IMG/VR virus record: IMGVR_UViG_3300049736_000180
Coordinates: 1-22,279 of that record
Length of the DNA stretch: 22,279 bases
Strand: one strand, 5' to 3'
Origin: a virus
The notes beneath the pieces were generated by a model that saw nothing but the letters and a program-made list of their open reading frames with translations, was not told where the DNA came from and made no database searches. Both the position numbers and the translations under genes were made by a program. Positions 1-7,499 of this stretch are shown here, one piece after another (positions within the stretch are counted from its first letter, which is position 1; each line of letters starts with the position of its first letter).

Positions 1-1205
1 AGCAGACTGCACAAAGAAGTGTTAAAGCTTTCAGTGGTAAAACTGGTAAGTTAGATATGAACAAACTTGCAAAATACCAAATCGTTGATGATGTTTTCAA
101 AAGAGTTACTTACTTGCCTGATGGACAAAATCATGGTCTAAATGTTTTACTTGATTGGAGTGGTTCAATTGCAAACAGTTGTGCTGAGTTATTAGAACAA
201 GCAGTTATTCTTTCAGAGTTCTGCAGAAAAGCAAACATCCCTCACAGAGTTTATCTCTTCAGTGATGCATACTCTAAGAATAGTGATGACTACTATACTC
301 ATGATGATGGATACCTTGTTGAATTATTCTCAAATGAAATGAACAATAAGAAGTATCAAGAAATGATGACTAACATCGGGGCTCTTTGGATGAATCATTT
401 CCTAGGAAAGTTCGGTTGGAGAAGCACTCCAAAAATGGAGAAGGCTCACAATAGTTTTTACGATGGTGAGTATGCAATCAGTTATGAAGATGACCCTTAC
501 TTCTACTTCGATACTAATGTCAGACCAATGAGTTACAGATTAGGTGGTACACCTCTTGACCATTGTTTAGTTGTCATGAGAAAATTACTTCCCGAGTTCA
601 ACAGAGCTTATGGAATTGAGAAGTCAATCCTAACAGTAATAACAGATGGATTCTCACATAGAAGTTCTTTACTCAATGTTGATTCTTCAGAAAAGAATGC
701 ATGGGCAAGAGGAGAAGGTATTGACCCTTGGGATATTTCTGAAGTAACTGAGATACTTGACCCATTCGATAATAAAGTTTTCCCTCTAAAGAACATTAAC
801 AATAGTAGATATAACAGATACGATGACTCTTTCAAAAAAACTCAGAACCTATTGTCTTGGTTATCTAAAACTTGTAACGTCACTGTGACTGGTTACTTTG
901 TTCTTGATAAGAAAAGAGACATGCATGACATCATGGAATACACTTCTATGAAAGATACATGGTGGGATAATGACAGACAAATCTGGGCTGAGATTAGGAA
1001 GAATGGATTGGTTGTCGACTGTCACGGTTACAACAAAATGTTCTTGACTGCAACTTCTTCACTTGGTGTTGATGGTTCAGACGAATTAGATGATGACTTG
1101 GTCGATGCCAAGAAGTCTAGAGTGTTGGCTGCTTTCAAAAAGAATCAGAAAGCAAAAACAACTTCAAGGTTTTTAACAAATGAATTTATTAAGGAGATAT
1201 CATGA
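1..1205 (+). CDS. VWA-domain (CobT-like) protein, 5' partial
   Basis: This is the C-terminal part of a von Willebrand factor A type protein that partners a MoxR/CobS-like AAA+ ATPase in marine T4-like phages. The frame is open from base 3 with no stop before the first Met (57), and the residues just upstream (FSGKTGKLD) look like continuing protein, so the gene very likely starts outside the window. A MIDAS-type motif DWSGS lies at 153-167, the metal site typical of VWA domains. The end is Lys-rich. The stop overlaps the next start (ATGA). The CobS-like ATPase it should work with lies one gene downstream. Phage homologues are often labelled CobT from similarity to cobaltochelatase, but nothing here suggests cobalamin synthesis. 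The real role in the phage is unknown. The fold assignment is fairly sure. Confidence 0.85.
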   Translation, partial: QTAQRSVKAFSGKTGKLDMNKLAKYQIVDDVFKRVTYLPDGQNHGLNVLLDWSGSIANSCAELLEQAVILSEFCRKANIPHRVYLFSDAYSKNSDDYYTHDDGYLVELFSNEMNNKKYQEMMTNIGALWMNHFLGKFGWRSTPKMEKAHNSFYDGEYAISYEDDPYFYFDTNVRPMSYRLGGTPLDHCLVVMRKLLPEFNRAYGIEKSILTVITDGFSHRSSLLNVDSSEKNAWARGEGIDPWDISEVTEILDPFDNKVFPLKNINNSRYNRYDDSFKKTQNLLSWLSKTCNVTVTGYFVLDKKRDMHDIMEYTSMKDTWWDNDRQIWAEIRKNGLVVDCHGYNKMFLTATSSLGVDGSDELDDDLVDAKKSRVLAAFKKNQKAKTTSRFLTNEFIKEIS

Positions 1206-1471
1206 GAGACCCATTAAGAGTAGACGAAGCATATTACATTAATCATCAAACTGATTATTCAAAGTTTGCAGATGCAGTTATGGATGTTGGGCCTGCCCCA
1301 TGCACCTTCCATAATTGTCCAAAGATACAGGAATGTAAAACTGAAGCAAAAGAATGTTTTGCATTTAGGATATGGGTCAATAAAGGTGAGAACTATTTGA
1401 CTGAGAAAAATAAAAAAGGTGTAGTAAAATGCCTAGAGAAGATGGGAACTAGATTTGAAGAGCTTAAATAA
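1202..1471 (+). CDS. small Cys-rich hypothetical protein
   Basis: This 89-aa protein is not one I recognise. Its middle carries four cysteines spaced C-x4-C-x5-C-x6-C (residues about 34-52), which could bind zinc or an Fe-S cluster; that is inference only. It has no signal peptide or membrane segment. The start ATG overlaps the stop of the upstream VWA gene by 4 nt and follows a good ribosome site (AAGGAGA), so the two are translationally coupled. A promoter for the CobS-like gene begins 6 nt after its stop. Its position between the VWA gene and the AAA+ ATPase gene suggests a role with that pair, but no function can be assigned. Confidence 0.75.
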   Translation: MRDPLRVDEAYYINHQTDYSKFADAVMDVGPAPCTFHNCPKIQECKTEAKECFAFRIWVNKGENYLTEKNKKGVVKCLEKMGTRFEELK

Positions 1472-1476
1472 CAGCC

Positions 1477-1506
1477 TTGACAATGCCATCAGCTTTTTAG
1501 TATACT
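1477..1506 (+). promoter_or_regulatory. sigma70-type promoter before cobS-like gene
   Basis: A perfect -35 TTGACA (1477-1482) is followed after 18 nt by -10 TATACT (1501-1506). The -10 sits in a perfect 10-bp palindrome TAGTATACTA (1498-1507), so a regulator could bind there. The -35 context GCCTTGACA is the same as at the methyltransferase promoter (14566-14574). The expected transcription start, about 1513-1514, coincides with an in-frame ATG at 1514. Confidence 0.75.
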
Positions 1507-1543
1507 ATAAAAGATGAGAAAACAAATTGAAAACGGAGACTAT

Positions 1544-2782
1544 ATGACAAATTCAATTGATGTAAACGGTAAGAAATTTTCTTACACACCCGACAGGGCG
1601 GAGTTTTTGGGAGAACTCGTTTCTAAATTCCCTAACCAAACGTCCTTTGGAAGGAAAGAAATCAAAGATGCCTTTGATGGTTATTTCCCTTCATGGATAA
1701 AATCCTCGAAGTATAACTTCAAAGAAGCTCAAGAGACTGGGCCTTTGTTGTACAACCTTCAGGCTGTTATTACTGGTTACAATGGTGGGTATTCAGATGA
1801 TGCCACTCCTGTTCCAGTTAAACCTGCTCCAATTGCAGCTGTTGCTTCCCCAAGTAACATGCCAGTTGCAGCTCAAACAGAGTCAGTCAATCTACTTGAC
1901 GATGGTGTAAAAATCATTCCCGAGAAGATGTCTAACTATGTTCCTTTTGGACATTTCAAAGATGTCAAGAATATTATTAAATCCAAAATCTTTTTTCCAG
2001 TATTCGTTACTGGTCTGAGTGGTAATGGTAAAACTCTTATGATTGAACAAACGTGTGCTCAATTGAAGAGAGAACTCTACAGGGTTAACATCACCATCGA
2101 GACAGATGAAGATGACCTAATGGGTGGTCACACTTTAGTAAACGGTAACGTTGTCTTCAGAGAAGGGCCAGTTATCAAAGCAATGAGAAAAGGTGCTGTA
2201 CTTCTATTAGACGAAGTCGACCTTGGTTCAAACAAGTTGATGTGTCTACAATCAGTTCTTGAAGGTAAAGGATACCTAATCAAGAAAACTGGTGAGTGGG
2301 TTTCACCTAAACAGGGTTTCACAATCCTTGCGACTGCAAACACTAAAGGACAAGGTTCCGATGATGGAAAGTTCATAGGAACTCAAATCATGAACGAAGC
2401 CATGTTGGAAAGATTTGCAATCACAATGCAACAAGAATATCCACCAGTGAAAACTGAGAAGTCAATCCTTTCAAAAGAAATGGAATTGACTGGTGACGTT
2501 GATGCAGACTTCGTTGAGAAGCTTGTTGACTGGGCTGACATTATCAGAAAAACATATTACGAAGGTGGTATTGATGATGTTGTTACGACTAGAAGATTGG
2601 TTCACATTGTCAATGCATTCAGAATGTTCAATGACAAACTCAAGTCAATCACTATGTGTATTTCAAGGTTCGACGAAGAGACTAGAAATAGTATCCTCGA
2701 CCTCTATTCCAAGATTGATGCTGGGATAGATTTGAATGCTGAAGAAATTTCAGAAAACCCTGTTGACGAAACAGGGTACTAG
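1544..2782 (+). CDS. cobS: CobS-like (MoxR-type) AAA+ ATPase
   Basis: A 412-aa AAA+ ATPase of the dynein-related/MoxR type, common in marine T4-like phages under the name CobS. Walker A GLSGNGKT is at residues 157-164 and Walker B VLLLDEVD at 219-226. An N-terminal domain of about 115 residues, then a Pro/Ala-rich linker, precede the ATPase core. In the family these ATPases act with VWA proteins, and the VWA gene lies just upstream, so the two are probably a chaperone- or remodelling-type pair. The cobaltochelatase role of bacterial CobS is unlikely, since no other cobalamin genes are seen. The start at 1544 is chosen because GGAG lies 5 nt before it. An in-frame ATG at 1514 lies right at the predicted transcription start and would add 10 residues if a leaderless message is used. 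Confidence 0.9.
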   Translation: MTNSIDVNGKKFSYTPDRAEFLGELVSKFPNQTSFGRKEIKDAFDGYFPSWIKSSKYNFKEAQETGPLLYNLQAVITGYNGGYSDDATPVPVKPAPIAAVASPSNMPVAAQTESVNLLDDGVKIIPEKMSNYVPFGHFKDVKNIIKSKIFFPVFVTGLSGNGKTLMIEQTCAQLKRELYRVNITIETDEDDLMGGHTLVNGNVVFREGPVIKAMRKGAVLLLDEVDLGSNKLMCLQSVLEGKGYLIKKTGEWVSPKQGFTILATANTKGQGSDDGKFIGTQIMNEAMLERFAITMQQEYPPVKTEKSILSKEMELTGDVDADFVEKLVDWADIIRKTYYEGGIDDVVTTRRLVHIVNAFRMFNDKLKSITMCISRFDEETRNSILDLYSKIDAGIDLNAEEISENPVDETGY

Positions 2783-2797
2783 GAGTATACTGGTATC

Positions 2798-3094
2798 ATG
2801 TTTGGTAAAAAAGTTCAAACAATAGACTACAAATACAATGAGCAAGAACTCCTCAAGGAGTTCAAGCTCTACGTAGACAAAACATACGGTGAACATTATT
2901 CCAAAGATAAGTTTCAGGCAACTGAGTTTATTATGGATGGTGGTCACGGTGAAGGATTTTGTATCGGGAACGTGATGAAATATGCACAACGATACGGCAA
3001 GAAGGGTGGTTATAATCGTGCTGACCTTCTCAAGGTAATTCATTATGGATTCCTTGCTTTGTACAACCACGATAATTATAAGGAGACTAACTAG
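2798..3094 (+). CDS. DUF3310-like protein
   Basis: A 98-aa protein with the pattern of phage DUF3310 proteins: a short N-terminal region, then G-N-x-x-K-Y (about residues 57-62), a KGG turn, and an L-x-K-x-x-x-Y helix near the end. DUF3310 also occurs as the C-terminal part of T7 gp1.7-type nucleotide kinases, but the kinase part is absent here. Its biochemical role is not established. An AGGAG at 2781-2785 is 12 nt from the ATG, longer than usual. The gene sits between the CobS-like ATPase and the sliding clamp and ends where the clamp gene begins, so it is probably cotranscribed with replication genes. The family call comes from pattern memory and is moderately sure. Confidence 0.7.
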   Translation: MFGKKVQTIDYKYNEQELLKEFKLYVDKTYGEHYSKDKFQATEFIMDGGHGEGFCIGNVMKYAQRYGKKGGYNRADLLKVIHYGFLALYNHDNYKETN

Positions 3095-3096
3095 TG

Positions 3097-3762
3097 ATGA
3101 AAATTAGTAATGATACGAAAGATGTTCTAAAGAACTTCTCTACAATCAACTCGGGCATTCGAGTCAAAACAGGCAACAAACTGGAAACTATTTCCAATAT
3201 GAAAAACATTCTTGCAGTAGCAACTGTGGCTGAGGACTTCCCTCAAGACTTCAGTATCTACAACCTGCCAGAATTCTTAGGTGCAACATCCTTAATGGAT
3301 GACCCCGACTTCCAATTCAATGATTCCTCATTGTCTGTGGCAGATAACAATTCCTCATTGTCATATTTCTATGCAGCTGAAGGAATGGTAACTGCACCCG
3401 AAAAAATGATAACTATGCCAGAGGCAGAGATAGAATTCAAAGTAACGTCAACATTATTGACCGACCTTAAGAAAGCTGCAGCTGTCCTAGGTGTTAATGA
3501 TTTGATTCTCAAATCAGATGGTACTAATGTGACATTGATTGTCACAGACAAGAAGAGTGATACCTCTAATACATTCTCAAGAATCGTAGGTGAAGGTGAT
3601 GGAACTTCTTATGAAATGAATTTCAAGATGGAGAATCTTAAAATTCTAGATGGTAACTATGATGTTCAAGTATCATCAAAAGGTATATCTCATTTCAACA
3701 ATGCAGATGTAGAGTTGGAATACTTTATTGCACTGGAGCCTGACAGCAAATACAATGCCTAA
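3097..3762 (+). CDS. 45: sliding clamp (gp45)
   Basis: A 221-aa protein matching the T4 gp45 sliding clamp in length (T4: 228 aa) and at both ends: the N-terminal pattern K-[IL]-S-x-D-T-x-x-x-L-K-N-F-x-T-I-N-S-G-I and the C-terminal ALE/DS pattern. Gp45 forms a trimeric ring on DNA that tethers polymerase gp43 and, in T4, also activates late transcription. It has no enzymatic motifs, as expected. A GTG at 3094 overlaps the previous stop and could add one residue; the ATG at 3097 is preferred because it is 10 nt after AGGAGA. It is followed by gp44 and gp62, the loader that opens it. The order 45-44-62-regA is that of T4. Confidence 0.93.
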   Translation: MKISNDTKDVLKNFSTINSGIRVKTGNKLETISNMKNILAVATVAEDFPQDFSIYNLPEFLGATSLMDDPDFQFNDSSLSVADNNSSLSYFYAAEGMVTAPEKMITMPEAEIEFKVTSTLLTDLKKAAAVLGVNDLILKSDGTNVTLIVTDKKSDTSNTFSRIVGEGDGTSYEMNFKMENLKILDGNYDVQVSSKGISHFNNADVELEYFIALEPDSKYNA

Positions 3763-3772
3763 CCTATATAAT
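3740..3772 (+). promoter_or_regulatory. weak candidate promoter before gp44
   Basis: A TATAAT (3767-3772) inside an AT-rich run at the end of gp45 is preceded by CTGACA (3740-3745). The spacing is 21 nt to TATAAT, or 19 nt to the overlapping TATATA at 3765-3770, so the match is poor. It would start a transcript leading into the structured leader of gp44. Confidence 0.3.
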
Positions 3773-3814
3773 AATAGTGTGAATATTGTGCCAGTCTCTG
3801 CAATATACGCGGGA

Positions 3815-3869
3815 GTAGTCCTCACTCATCATTGGGTGGACTGCACTGCAAACTCGGTGGGGGGTTTGC
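3815..3869 (+). promoter_or_regulatory. two tandem RNA hairpins in gp44 leader
   Basis: The 111-nt gap between gp45 and gp44 has no gene but can fold into two adjacent hairpins. The first pairs 3815-3820 and 3823-3828 with 3833-3844: 12 pairs including two G-U, a 2-nt bulge at 3821-3822 and the tetraloop TCAT. The second pairs GCAAACTC (3848-3855) with GGGTTTGC (3862-3869) and has a G-rich 6-nt loop. The second ends 4 nt before the gp44 ATG (3874) and covers the only G-rich run that could act as a ribosome site. A translational control element is likely. RegA, encoded just downstream, represses gp44/gp45 translation in T4 and is one candidate ligand. There is no U-run, so a terminator is unlikely. 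Confidence 0.5.
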
Positions 3870-3873
3870 TCTC

Positions 3874-4812
3874 ATGAATGAATTTCTCTATGTAGAAAAG
3901 TATCGTCCTCAGACTATTGATGATACGATACTTCCAAAAGAACTTAAAGAAACCTTTAAGGAATTTGTAAAGAATGGAGAAGTACCTAATCTATTGTTGT
4001 GTGGGTCAGCAGGTGTTGGTAAAACAACAGTTGCAAAAGCATTGTGTAACGAACTCGATGCAGACTTTATAGTAATCAATGGTTCCGACGAAGGACGTTT
4101 GATTGACACACTCAGAACAAAGATTAAAAACTTTGCATCAACGGTTTCATTATCGGGTGGTGCAAAGGTTGTAATCTTAGATGAAGCAGATTACATATCT
4201 GCAGATTCAGTTCAACCAGCTTTGAGAAACTTCATAGAAGAGTTCTCATCCAACTGTAGATTTATCTTTACATGTAATTATAAGAATAGAATTATTCCAC
4301 CATTACATTCTAGAACTACAGTAATCGATTTTAGTATTACACCAAAACAAAAACCACAACTTGCACAACAGATGTTACTCAGATGTAAAAACATTTGTGA
4401 GATTGAAAAGATTGATGCAGATGAAAGGGTACTTGCAGAACTTATAATGAAGTTCTTCCCCGACTTCCGAAGATGTCTGAATGAGATTCAGAGATATGGT
4501 GTCAGTGGTGTAATTGATAGTGGATTGATTTCAACACTATCCGAAGAAAAGTTAACCCCTTTGATAAATAATATTAAAGAGAAGAACTGGTCTGCCATGA
4601 GAAAGTGGGTCGGGACTAATTCTGATAATGATTTTAATTCATTATTCAGAAAGGTTTTCAATGCACTGGAATTACAATTGGAACCCCAATCAATTCCAGC
4701 GTGTGTGTTAATTATTGCAGACTATCAATACAAGTCTGCATTTGCAATGGATTCAGAGATAAACTTTGTTGCTTGTCTAACTGAAATCATGGGAGAATGT
4801 AAGTTCAAATGA
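3874..4812 (+). CDS. 44: clamp loader large subunit (gp44)
   Basis: A 312-aa AAA+ ATPase matching T4 gp44 (319 aa), the ATP-driven subunit of the gp44/gp62 clamp loader that places gp45 on primer-template DNA. It begins with the family signature EKYRP. Walker A GSAGVGKTT is at residues 44-52 and Walker B VVILDEAD at about 99-106. A sensor-1 type segment with FTCN follows. Where clamp loaders usually have Ser-Arg-Cys, this protein has Ser-Arg-Thr (146-148); the arginine finger is kept. The ATG at 3874 is chosen over an upstream TTG (3832) because family similarity begins there and the upstream part lies in the hairpin leader. The stop overlaps the next ATG. Confidence 0.95.
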   Translation: MNEFLYVEKYRPQTIDDTILPKELKETFKEFVKNGEVPNLLLCGSAGVGKTTVAKALCNELDADFIVINGSDEGRLIDTLRTKIKNFASTVSLSGGAKVVILDEADYISADSVQPALRNFIEEFSSNCRFIFTCNYKNRIIPPLHSRTTVIDFSITPKQKPQLAQQMLLRCKNICEIEKIDADERVLAELIMKFFPDFRRCLNEIQRYGVSGVIDSGLISTLSEEKLTPLINNIKEKNWSAMRKWVGTNSDNDFNSLFRKVFNALELQLEPQSIPACVLIIADYQYKSAFAMDSEINFVACLTEIMGECKFK

Positions 4813-5069
4813 CAGAATATAATGAAACAGTAGAACGACAAAGACTGCTACTAGAAGCTGAGAAATGGTCACAGGGTGTTAAATCACTTCATGCACATTC
4901 CTTTACTTCAATGTGGTACGACACAAGAGGTAACGATGGTTCAGTGATGGACATTGAATATAACAACGGTGTTGTGAAAAGAGAGATAAAGTCAACAGGT
5001 GAAACTGTATACTTTGGTAAAGCTCTAACTGGTCAAGCACTACTAGATTCTTACATAAGAAATACATAA
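4809..5069 (+). CDS. hypothetical protein between gp44 and gp62
   Basis: An 86-aa protein I do not recognise. It starts in the stop codon of gp44 (ATGA overlap) and ends directly at the GTG of gp62, so it is translated with the clamp loader genes. The first 30 residues are charged and probably helical. The rest has Trp/Tyr and short beta-like stretches (MWYD, MDIEYNNG). It has no signal peptide, membrane helix or known motif. T4 has no gene at this position. The tight packing suggests a loader-associated or replication role, but this is inference. Confidence 0.75.
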   Translation: MTEYNETVERQRLLLEAEKWSQGVKSLHAHSFTSMWYDTRGNDGSVMDIEYNNGVVKREIKSTGETVYFGKALTGQALLDSYIRNT

Positions 5070-5462
5070 GTGGCAAAACGAAATCCATTCGATTTTGTCA
5101 AGTCGGTCTCTTCCGATAAGACTGATATCATGGTTGATGATATCGAAGAGAAAGCATATCAACCATTCTTAATAAACAAATCTTTGTCTTACCACCAAGA
5201 TTCTGTTTTCTTTACTAACGAAATGAACTGTCGACACGGTCTAGACAACCGTCTTCAATATGTGTTTTTCCTAAATACTTTACGAAAACGACAAAGATTT
5301 TCAAAGTGGTCTAAACCATATGTTAGTAAAAAACTCGATGTCGTAAAACAATATTATCAGATGTCAACAAGAGAGGCCAAAGATTTATACACTCTCTTAT
5401 CTGATAAAGAGTTACGTGAGTTGAAAGACAGAATGAATATTGGTGGTAATAACAATGGATGA
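5070..5462 (+). CDS. 62: clamp loader small subunit (gp62)
   Basis: A 130-aa protein matching the short form of gp62 found in marine T4-like phages; T4 gp62 is 187 aa. It begins NPFDF, has a central segment with EMN-x-x-x-x-LDNRLQ-x-x-F, and a basic stretch (RKRQRFSKWSKP) that resembles the gp62 region around GKRYGKWAK in T4. One copy of gp62 with four gp44 subunits forms the clamp loader. There is no ATPase motif, as expected. It starts with GTG right after the previous stop, without a clear ribosome site, so expression probably depends on coupling. Its end overlaps regA by 8 nt. The order 44-x-62-regA supports the call. Confidence 0.88.
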   Translation: MAKRNPFDFVKSVSSDKTDIMVDDIEEKAYQPFLINKSLSYHQDSVFFTNEMNCRHGLDNRLQYVFFLNTLRKRQRFSKWSKPYVSKKLDVVKQYYQMSTREAKDLYTLLSDKELRELKDRMNIGGNNNG

Positions 5463-5865
5463 TGCACAAGATAAAATAGTACAAGACCTCGTAGAGGTAA
5501 CCTTCCCCGAAAAAGATGACTTCCTTAAGATAAGGGAAACACTATCACGCATAGGAGTTGCATCAAGAAGAGAACAAGAACTATTTCAATCTTGTCACAT
5601 ACTACACAAACGTGGTAAGTATTACATCACTCACTTCAAAGAACTATTCAAACTAGATGGTAAACCTACCAACATAGATGAGTCAGATATCGGTAGAAGA
5701 AACACTATCTGTAAGCTGCTAGCACAGTGGAAACTCGTAACTTTAGTCGACCCTTCTAAGATAGAAGAACCGAACGCACCCCTCTCTCAAATCAAAATCA
5801 TACCATACAAAGAGAAATCCAACTGGAAATTAACCACTAAATACTCTATTGGTGGTTCCAAATAG
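5455..5865 (+). CDS. regA: RegA translational repressor
   Basis: A 136-aa protein matching T4 RegA (122 aa), an RNA-binding repressor that blocks ribosome binding on many early phage messages, including those for gp44 and gp45. The strongest parts are the segment FLKIRETLSRIG, the QSCHILHKRGKYYI block followed by HFKE, and the C-terminal W-K-L-x-x-K-Y-x-I-G. It carries about 14 extra N-terminal residues compared with T4. The ATG at 5455 is used; an in-frame TTG at 5440 is less likely. It overlaps gp62 by 8 nt, as expected for the T4 replication operon. In T4 the next gene is 43; here gp43 begins only at 20005. Confidence 0.93.
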   Translation: MDDAQDKIVQDLVEVTFPEKDDFLKIRETLSRIGVASRREQELFQSCHILHKRGKYYITHFKELFKLDGKPTNIDESDIGRRNTICKLLAQWKLVTLVDPSKIEEPNAPLSQIKIIPYKEKSNWKLTTKYSIGGSK

Positions 5866-5902
5866 ATAAATACTTCTGTTAAACTTTAATAGGAGATAAC
5901 AT

Positions 5903-6097
5903 ATGTGGGACTTTATAAGTAGTGTATGGGCATTTATGTCAGCCATTCCAGCAATCATTTCGATTTGTTCAGTGATTGTTATGCTTACAGATACACCTAA
6001 AGACGATGCTCTTTGGGCAAAATGCTATAAATACATAGAAGTCTTTGCTCTAGCAATAGGAAAAGCAAAGGATAAAAATCCATTATTGGATAAGTAA
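5903..6097 (+). CDS. small membrane protein
   Basis: A 64-aa protein with one hydrophobic helix (residues about 5-28), a short acidic turn (TDTPKDDA), then a mostly helical tail ending in Lys-rich residues. It has no signal peptidase site, so it is probably an inner-membrane anchor. It follows a strong ribosome site (TAGGAGATAAC). Upstream, GATAAATA (5867-5874) resembles a T4-type late promoter (TATAAATA), which would make it a late gene, but the match is imperfect. Size and topology would fit a holin or a structural microprotein; nothing decides this. Confidence 0.7.
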   Translation: MWDFISSVWAFMSAIPAIISICSVIVMLTDTPKDDALWAKCYKYIEVFALAIGKAKDKNPLLDK

Positions 6098-6114
6098 ATA
6101 ATTAGGAGAACATT

Positions 6115-6366
6115 ATGGACAGTACAACAGGGATAGTATTACTACTCGTATTGGCGGTCGTGTTTTTCGTTGTTAAAGGAAAAGATAAAAAGGTTAAACC
6201 TAAATCTGTTCCTTCCAAAGCAAAGCCTAAAGCACCTACAGTTGCAGAGTTGAAGAAACTCACAAAGAATCAACTAGTAGAACTTGCAGAAAAGAAGAAC
6301 CTTAAGGTTAAAAAATCTGGCGCAAAGGCTGCAGTTATCAGCGAAATTCGTGAACAATTGAAGTAA
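6115..6366 (+). CDS. membrane-anchored SAP/Rho-N-like protein
   Basis: An 83-aa protein in three parts. An N-terminal membrane helix (about 6-20) is followed by a Lys/Pro-rich linker (KDKKVKPKSVPSKAKPK) and a C-terminal helix-extended-helix of about 35 residues with the pattern LTKNQLVELAEKKNLKVKKSG. That pattern resembles SAP or Rho N-terminal domains, which bind nucleic acids. It has a good ribosome site (TTAGGAGAAC) and lies 17 nt after the previous gene. A clear intrinsic terminator follows its stop, so it ends a transcription unit. A DNA-to-membrane tether is conceivable but is inference. The domain call is by pattern and only moderately sure. Confidence 0.7.
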   Translation: MDSTTGIVLLLVLAVVFFVVKGKDKKVKPKSVPSKAKPKAPTVAELKKLTKNQLVELAEKKNLKVKKSGAKAAVISEIREQLK

Positions 6367-6382
6367 CTCTTAACAGAGTTTG

Positions 6383-6412
6383 AAAAAGAGGGACGTTTAT
6401 CGTCCCTTTTTT
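6383..6412 (+). terminator. intrinsic terminator
   Basis: A 7-bp GC-rich stem AGGGACG (6389-6395) pairs with CGTCCCT (6401-6407), loop TTTAT, followed by a T-run to 6412. An A-run before the stem pairs with the T-run, so it could work on both strands. It separates the regA-side genes from the curli island. Confidence 0.9.
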
Positions 6413-6447
6413 GCGCTTACAAGAAAGTAAAAAGAATAAATAATTGC

Positions 6448-6744
6448 ATGAATGAGATATTTGAGTTGATAGGTGAAGTGGGAGCCCCAATTGCTGGAAG
6501 CATAGTCATGGGATTCTTTATCTTTACTGTTATCAAACAAATCCTTGAGGGTGTTGTTGACGATATAAAAACGTTAACGATGTTCTGCAAGTCCTTAGAA
6601 AACCGTGCGAGAACAATGTCAAATGAAATGATTAAGATTGACATGTTAGTTTCATCAGCACTTGAATTGAGACCCGACATAGAACGTATTGCACGTGCAG
6701 AAAACTTTATAGAAGACGGTAAGCTCGACGTAAGAAGAGATTAA
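6448..6744 (+). CDS. small membrane protein
   Basis: A 98-aa protein with one N-terminal membrane helix (about residues 12-30, starting near APIAGSIVMGF) and a long, charged, probably coiled-coil tail. I do not recognise a family. It is the first gene after the terminator at 6383-6412, and no good sigma70 promoter is seen before it; AATAAATA (6435-6442) only loosely resembles a late promoter. The ribosome site is weak. It is followed after 1 nt by another protein of similar build and then by csgF, so it may belong to the curli transcription unit. Confidence 0.7.
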   Translation: MNEIFELIGEVGAPIAGSIVMGFFIFTVIKQILEGVVDDIKTLTMFCKSLENRARTMSNEMIKIDMLVSSALELRPDIERIARAENFIEDGKLDVRRD

Positions 6745-6745
6745 C

Positions 6746-7063
6746 ATGGAAACTGAAGTTGTTGAAGTTGTAGCAAATACAGACCCCACGTTAGTTACTC
6801 TACTGAATGAATATGGTTTTCCTATTGTCATGATGGTTGGCCTGGGATATTTCATTTATTATATTTGGTGGTTTGTAGGTGAAAAACTAGAACCCGAAAT
6901 AGAGAAACAGCATTTTGCACTTATCAAAGTTATTGACCAAGTGAGAATGTTAGACCAAGATTTAATTCGTTTACAACAAAAGGTAGACGTAGTTCTTGAA
7001 TATAAAGAGAACGCAAAAAAGAAAGAGGTTAAGAATGCAGAAAATAGCAGCGATAATAATTAG
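6746..7063 (+). CDS. membrane and coiled-coil protein, possibly holin-like
   Basis: A 105-aa protein with a short extracytoplasmic N terminus, one membrane helix rich in Gly/Tyr/Trp (about residues 26-45), and a long C-terminal coiled coil that ends in Lys/Asn-rich sequence. Single-helix proteins with a coiled tail include the BhlA/UviB holin-like group, but the similarity is only in layout. Its 3' end overlaps the csgF start by 29 nt, so it is cotranslated with the curli genes. An accessory role in curli secretion is equally possible. Confidence 0.68.
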   Translation: METEVVEVVANTDPTLVTLLNEYGFPIVMMVGLGYFIYYIWWFVGEKLEPEIEKQHFALIKVIDQVRMLDQDLIRLQQKVDVVLEYKENAKKKEVKNAENSSDNN

Positions 7064-7496
7064 TATTTCTTTTGCACTTAGTGTAAGTGCAGATGAAATT
7101 GTTCACAAATTTAAAAGTCCAAGCTTCAGTGGAATAGGAATATCTGCACATTATCTTACAATTGAAAATCAAGAGAAGTCAAGACGTGATAAAATAAAGC
7201 AAGACTTGGAAGATGCAATTGCAAAAGCAGATAGGGAAGCTCAGAATACAACGCTTGCCAAATTTTTAAGGAACGTAGAGAGTAGAATCTACGCTCAGTT
7301 AGCAAAACAGTTAGTTGAAAATATGTTCTCAAATGGAACTGCAGCTAATTATGGTACATTTGTAATGGAAGGAAACACTGTTACATATGAAAGAATGACT
7401 GGGGAAGATGGTGTCGATTTCATAAGATTAACAATTGTTACTGAAGATGGAACAACAACAGTTTTAGATATACCAGTAGGAACAGGAAGCTTCTAA
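7035..7496 (+). CDS. csgF: curli assembly protein CsgF
   Basis: A 153-aa CsgF homologue (E. coli CsgF: 138 aa). It begins with a signal peptide (residues 1-19, ending SVSA). Mature CsgF starts with a segment that plugs into the CsgG pore; here this is the F-K-S-P-S-F-S-G block, matching F-R-N-P-N-F-G-G in E. coli. The middle carries the family helix ending in NVESRIYAQLAKQLVENMF and the C-terminal part is beta-rich. CsgF sits at the outer face of the outer membrane and couples the CsgG pore to the nucleator curlin. The ATG at 7035 is chosen because the signal peptide starts there; an in-frame upstream start would add 13 basic residues. csgG follows after 3 nt. No csgE is seen. Confidence 0.88.
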   Translation: MQKIAAIIISISFALSVSADEIVHKFKSPSFSGIGISAHYLTIENQEKSRRDKIKQDLEDAIAKADREAQNTTLAKFLRNVESRIYAQLAKQLVENMFSNGTAANYGTFVMEGNTVTYERMTGEDGVDFIRLTIVTEDGTTTVLDIPVGTGSF

Positions 7497-7499
7497 ACA

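Noticed and set aside
57-59. Met at 57 as the true start of the VWA gene
   Set aside because: The frame stays open to base 3 and the upstream residues look like protein; no ribosome site precedes 57.
1-2782. Cobalamin biosynthesis role for the CobT/CobS-like pair
   Set aside because: The names come from distant similarity; no other cobalamin gene is present and the pair fits a general MoxR-AAA/VWA system.
6027-6034. TATAAATA as a late promoter
   Set aside because: It lies inside the 64-aa gene and does not point at a nearby start with suitable spacing; the match is expected in AT-rich sequence.
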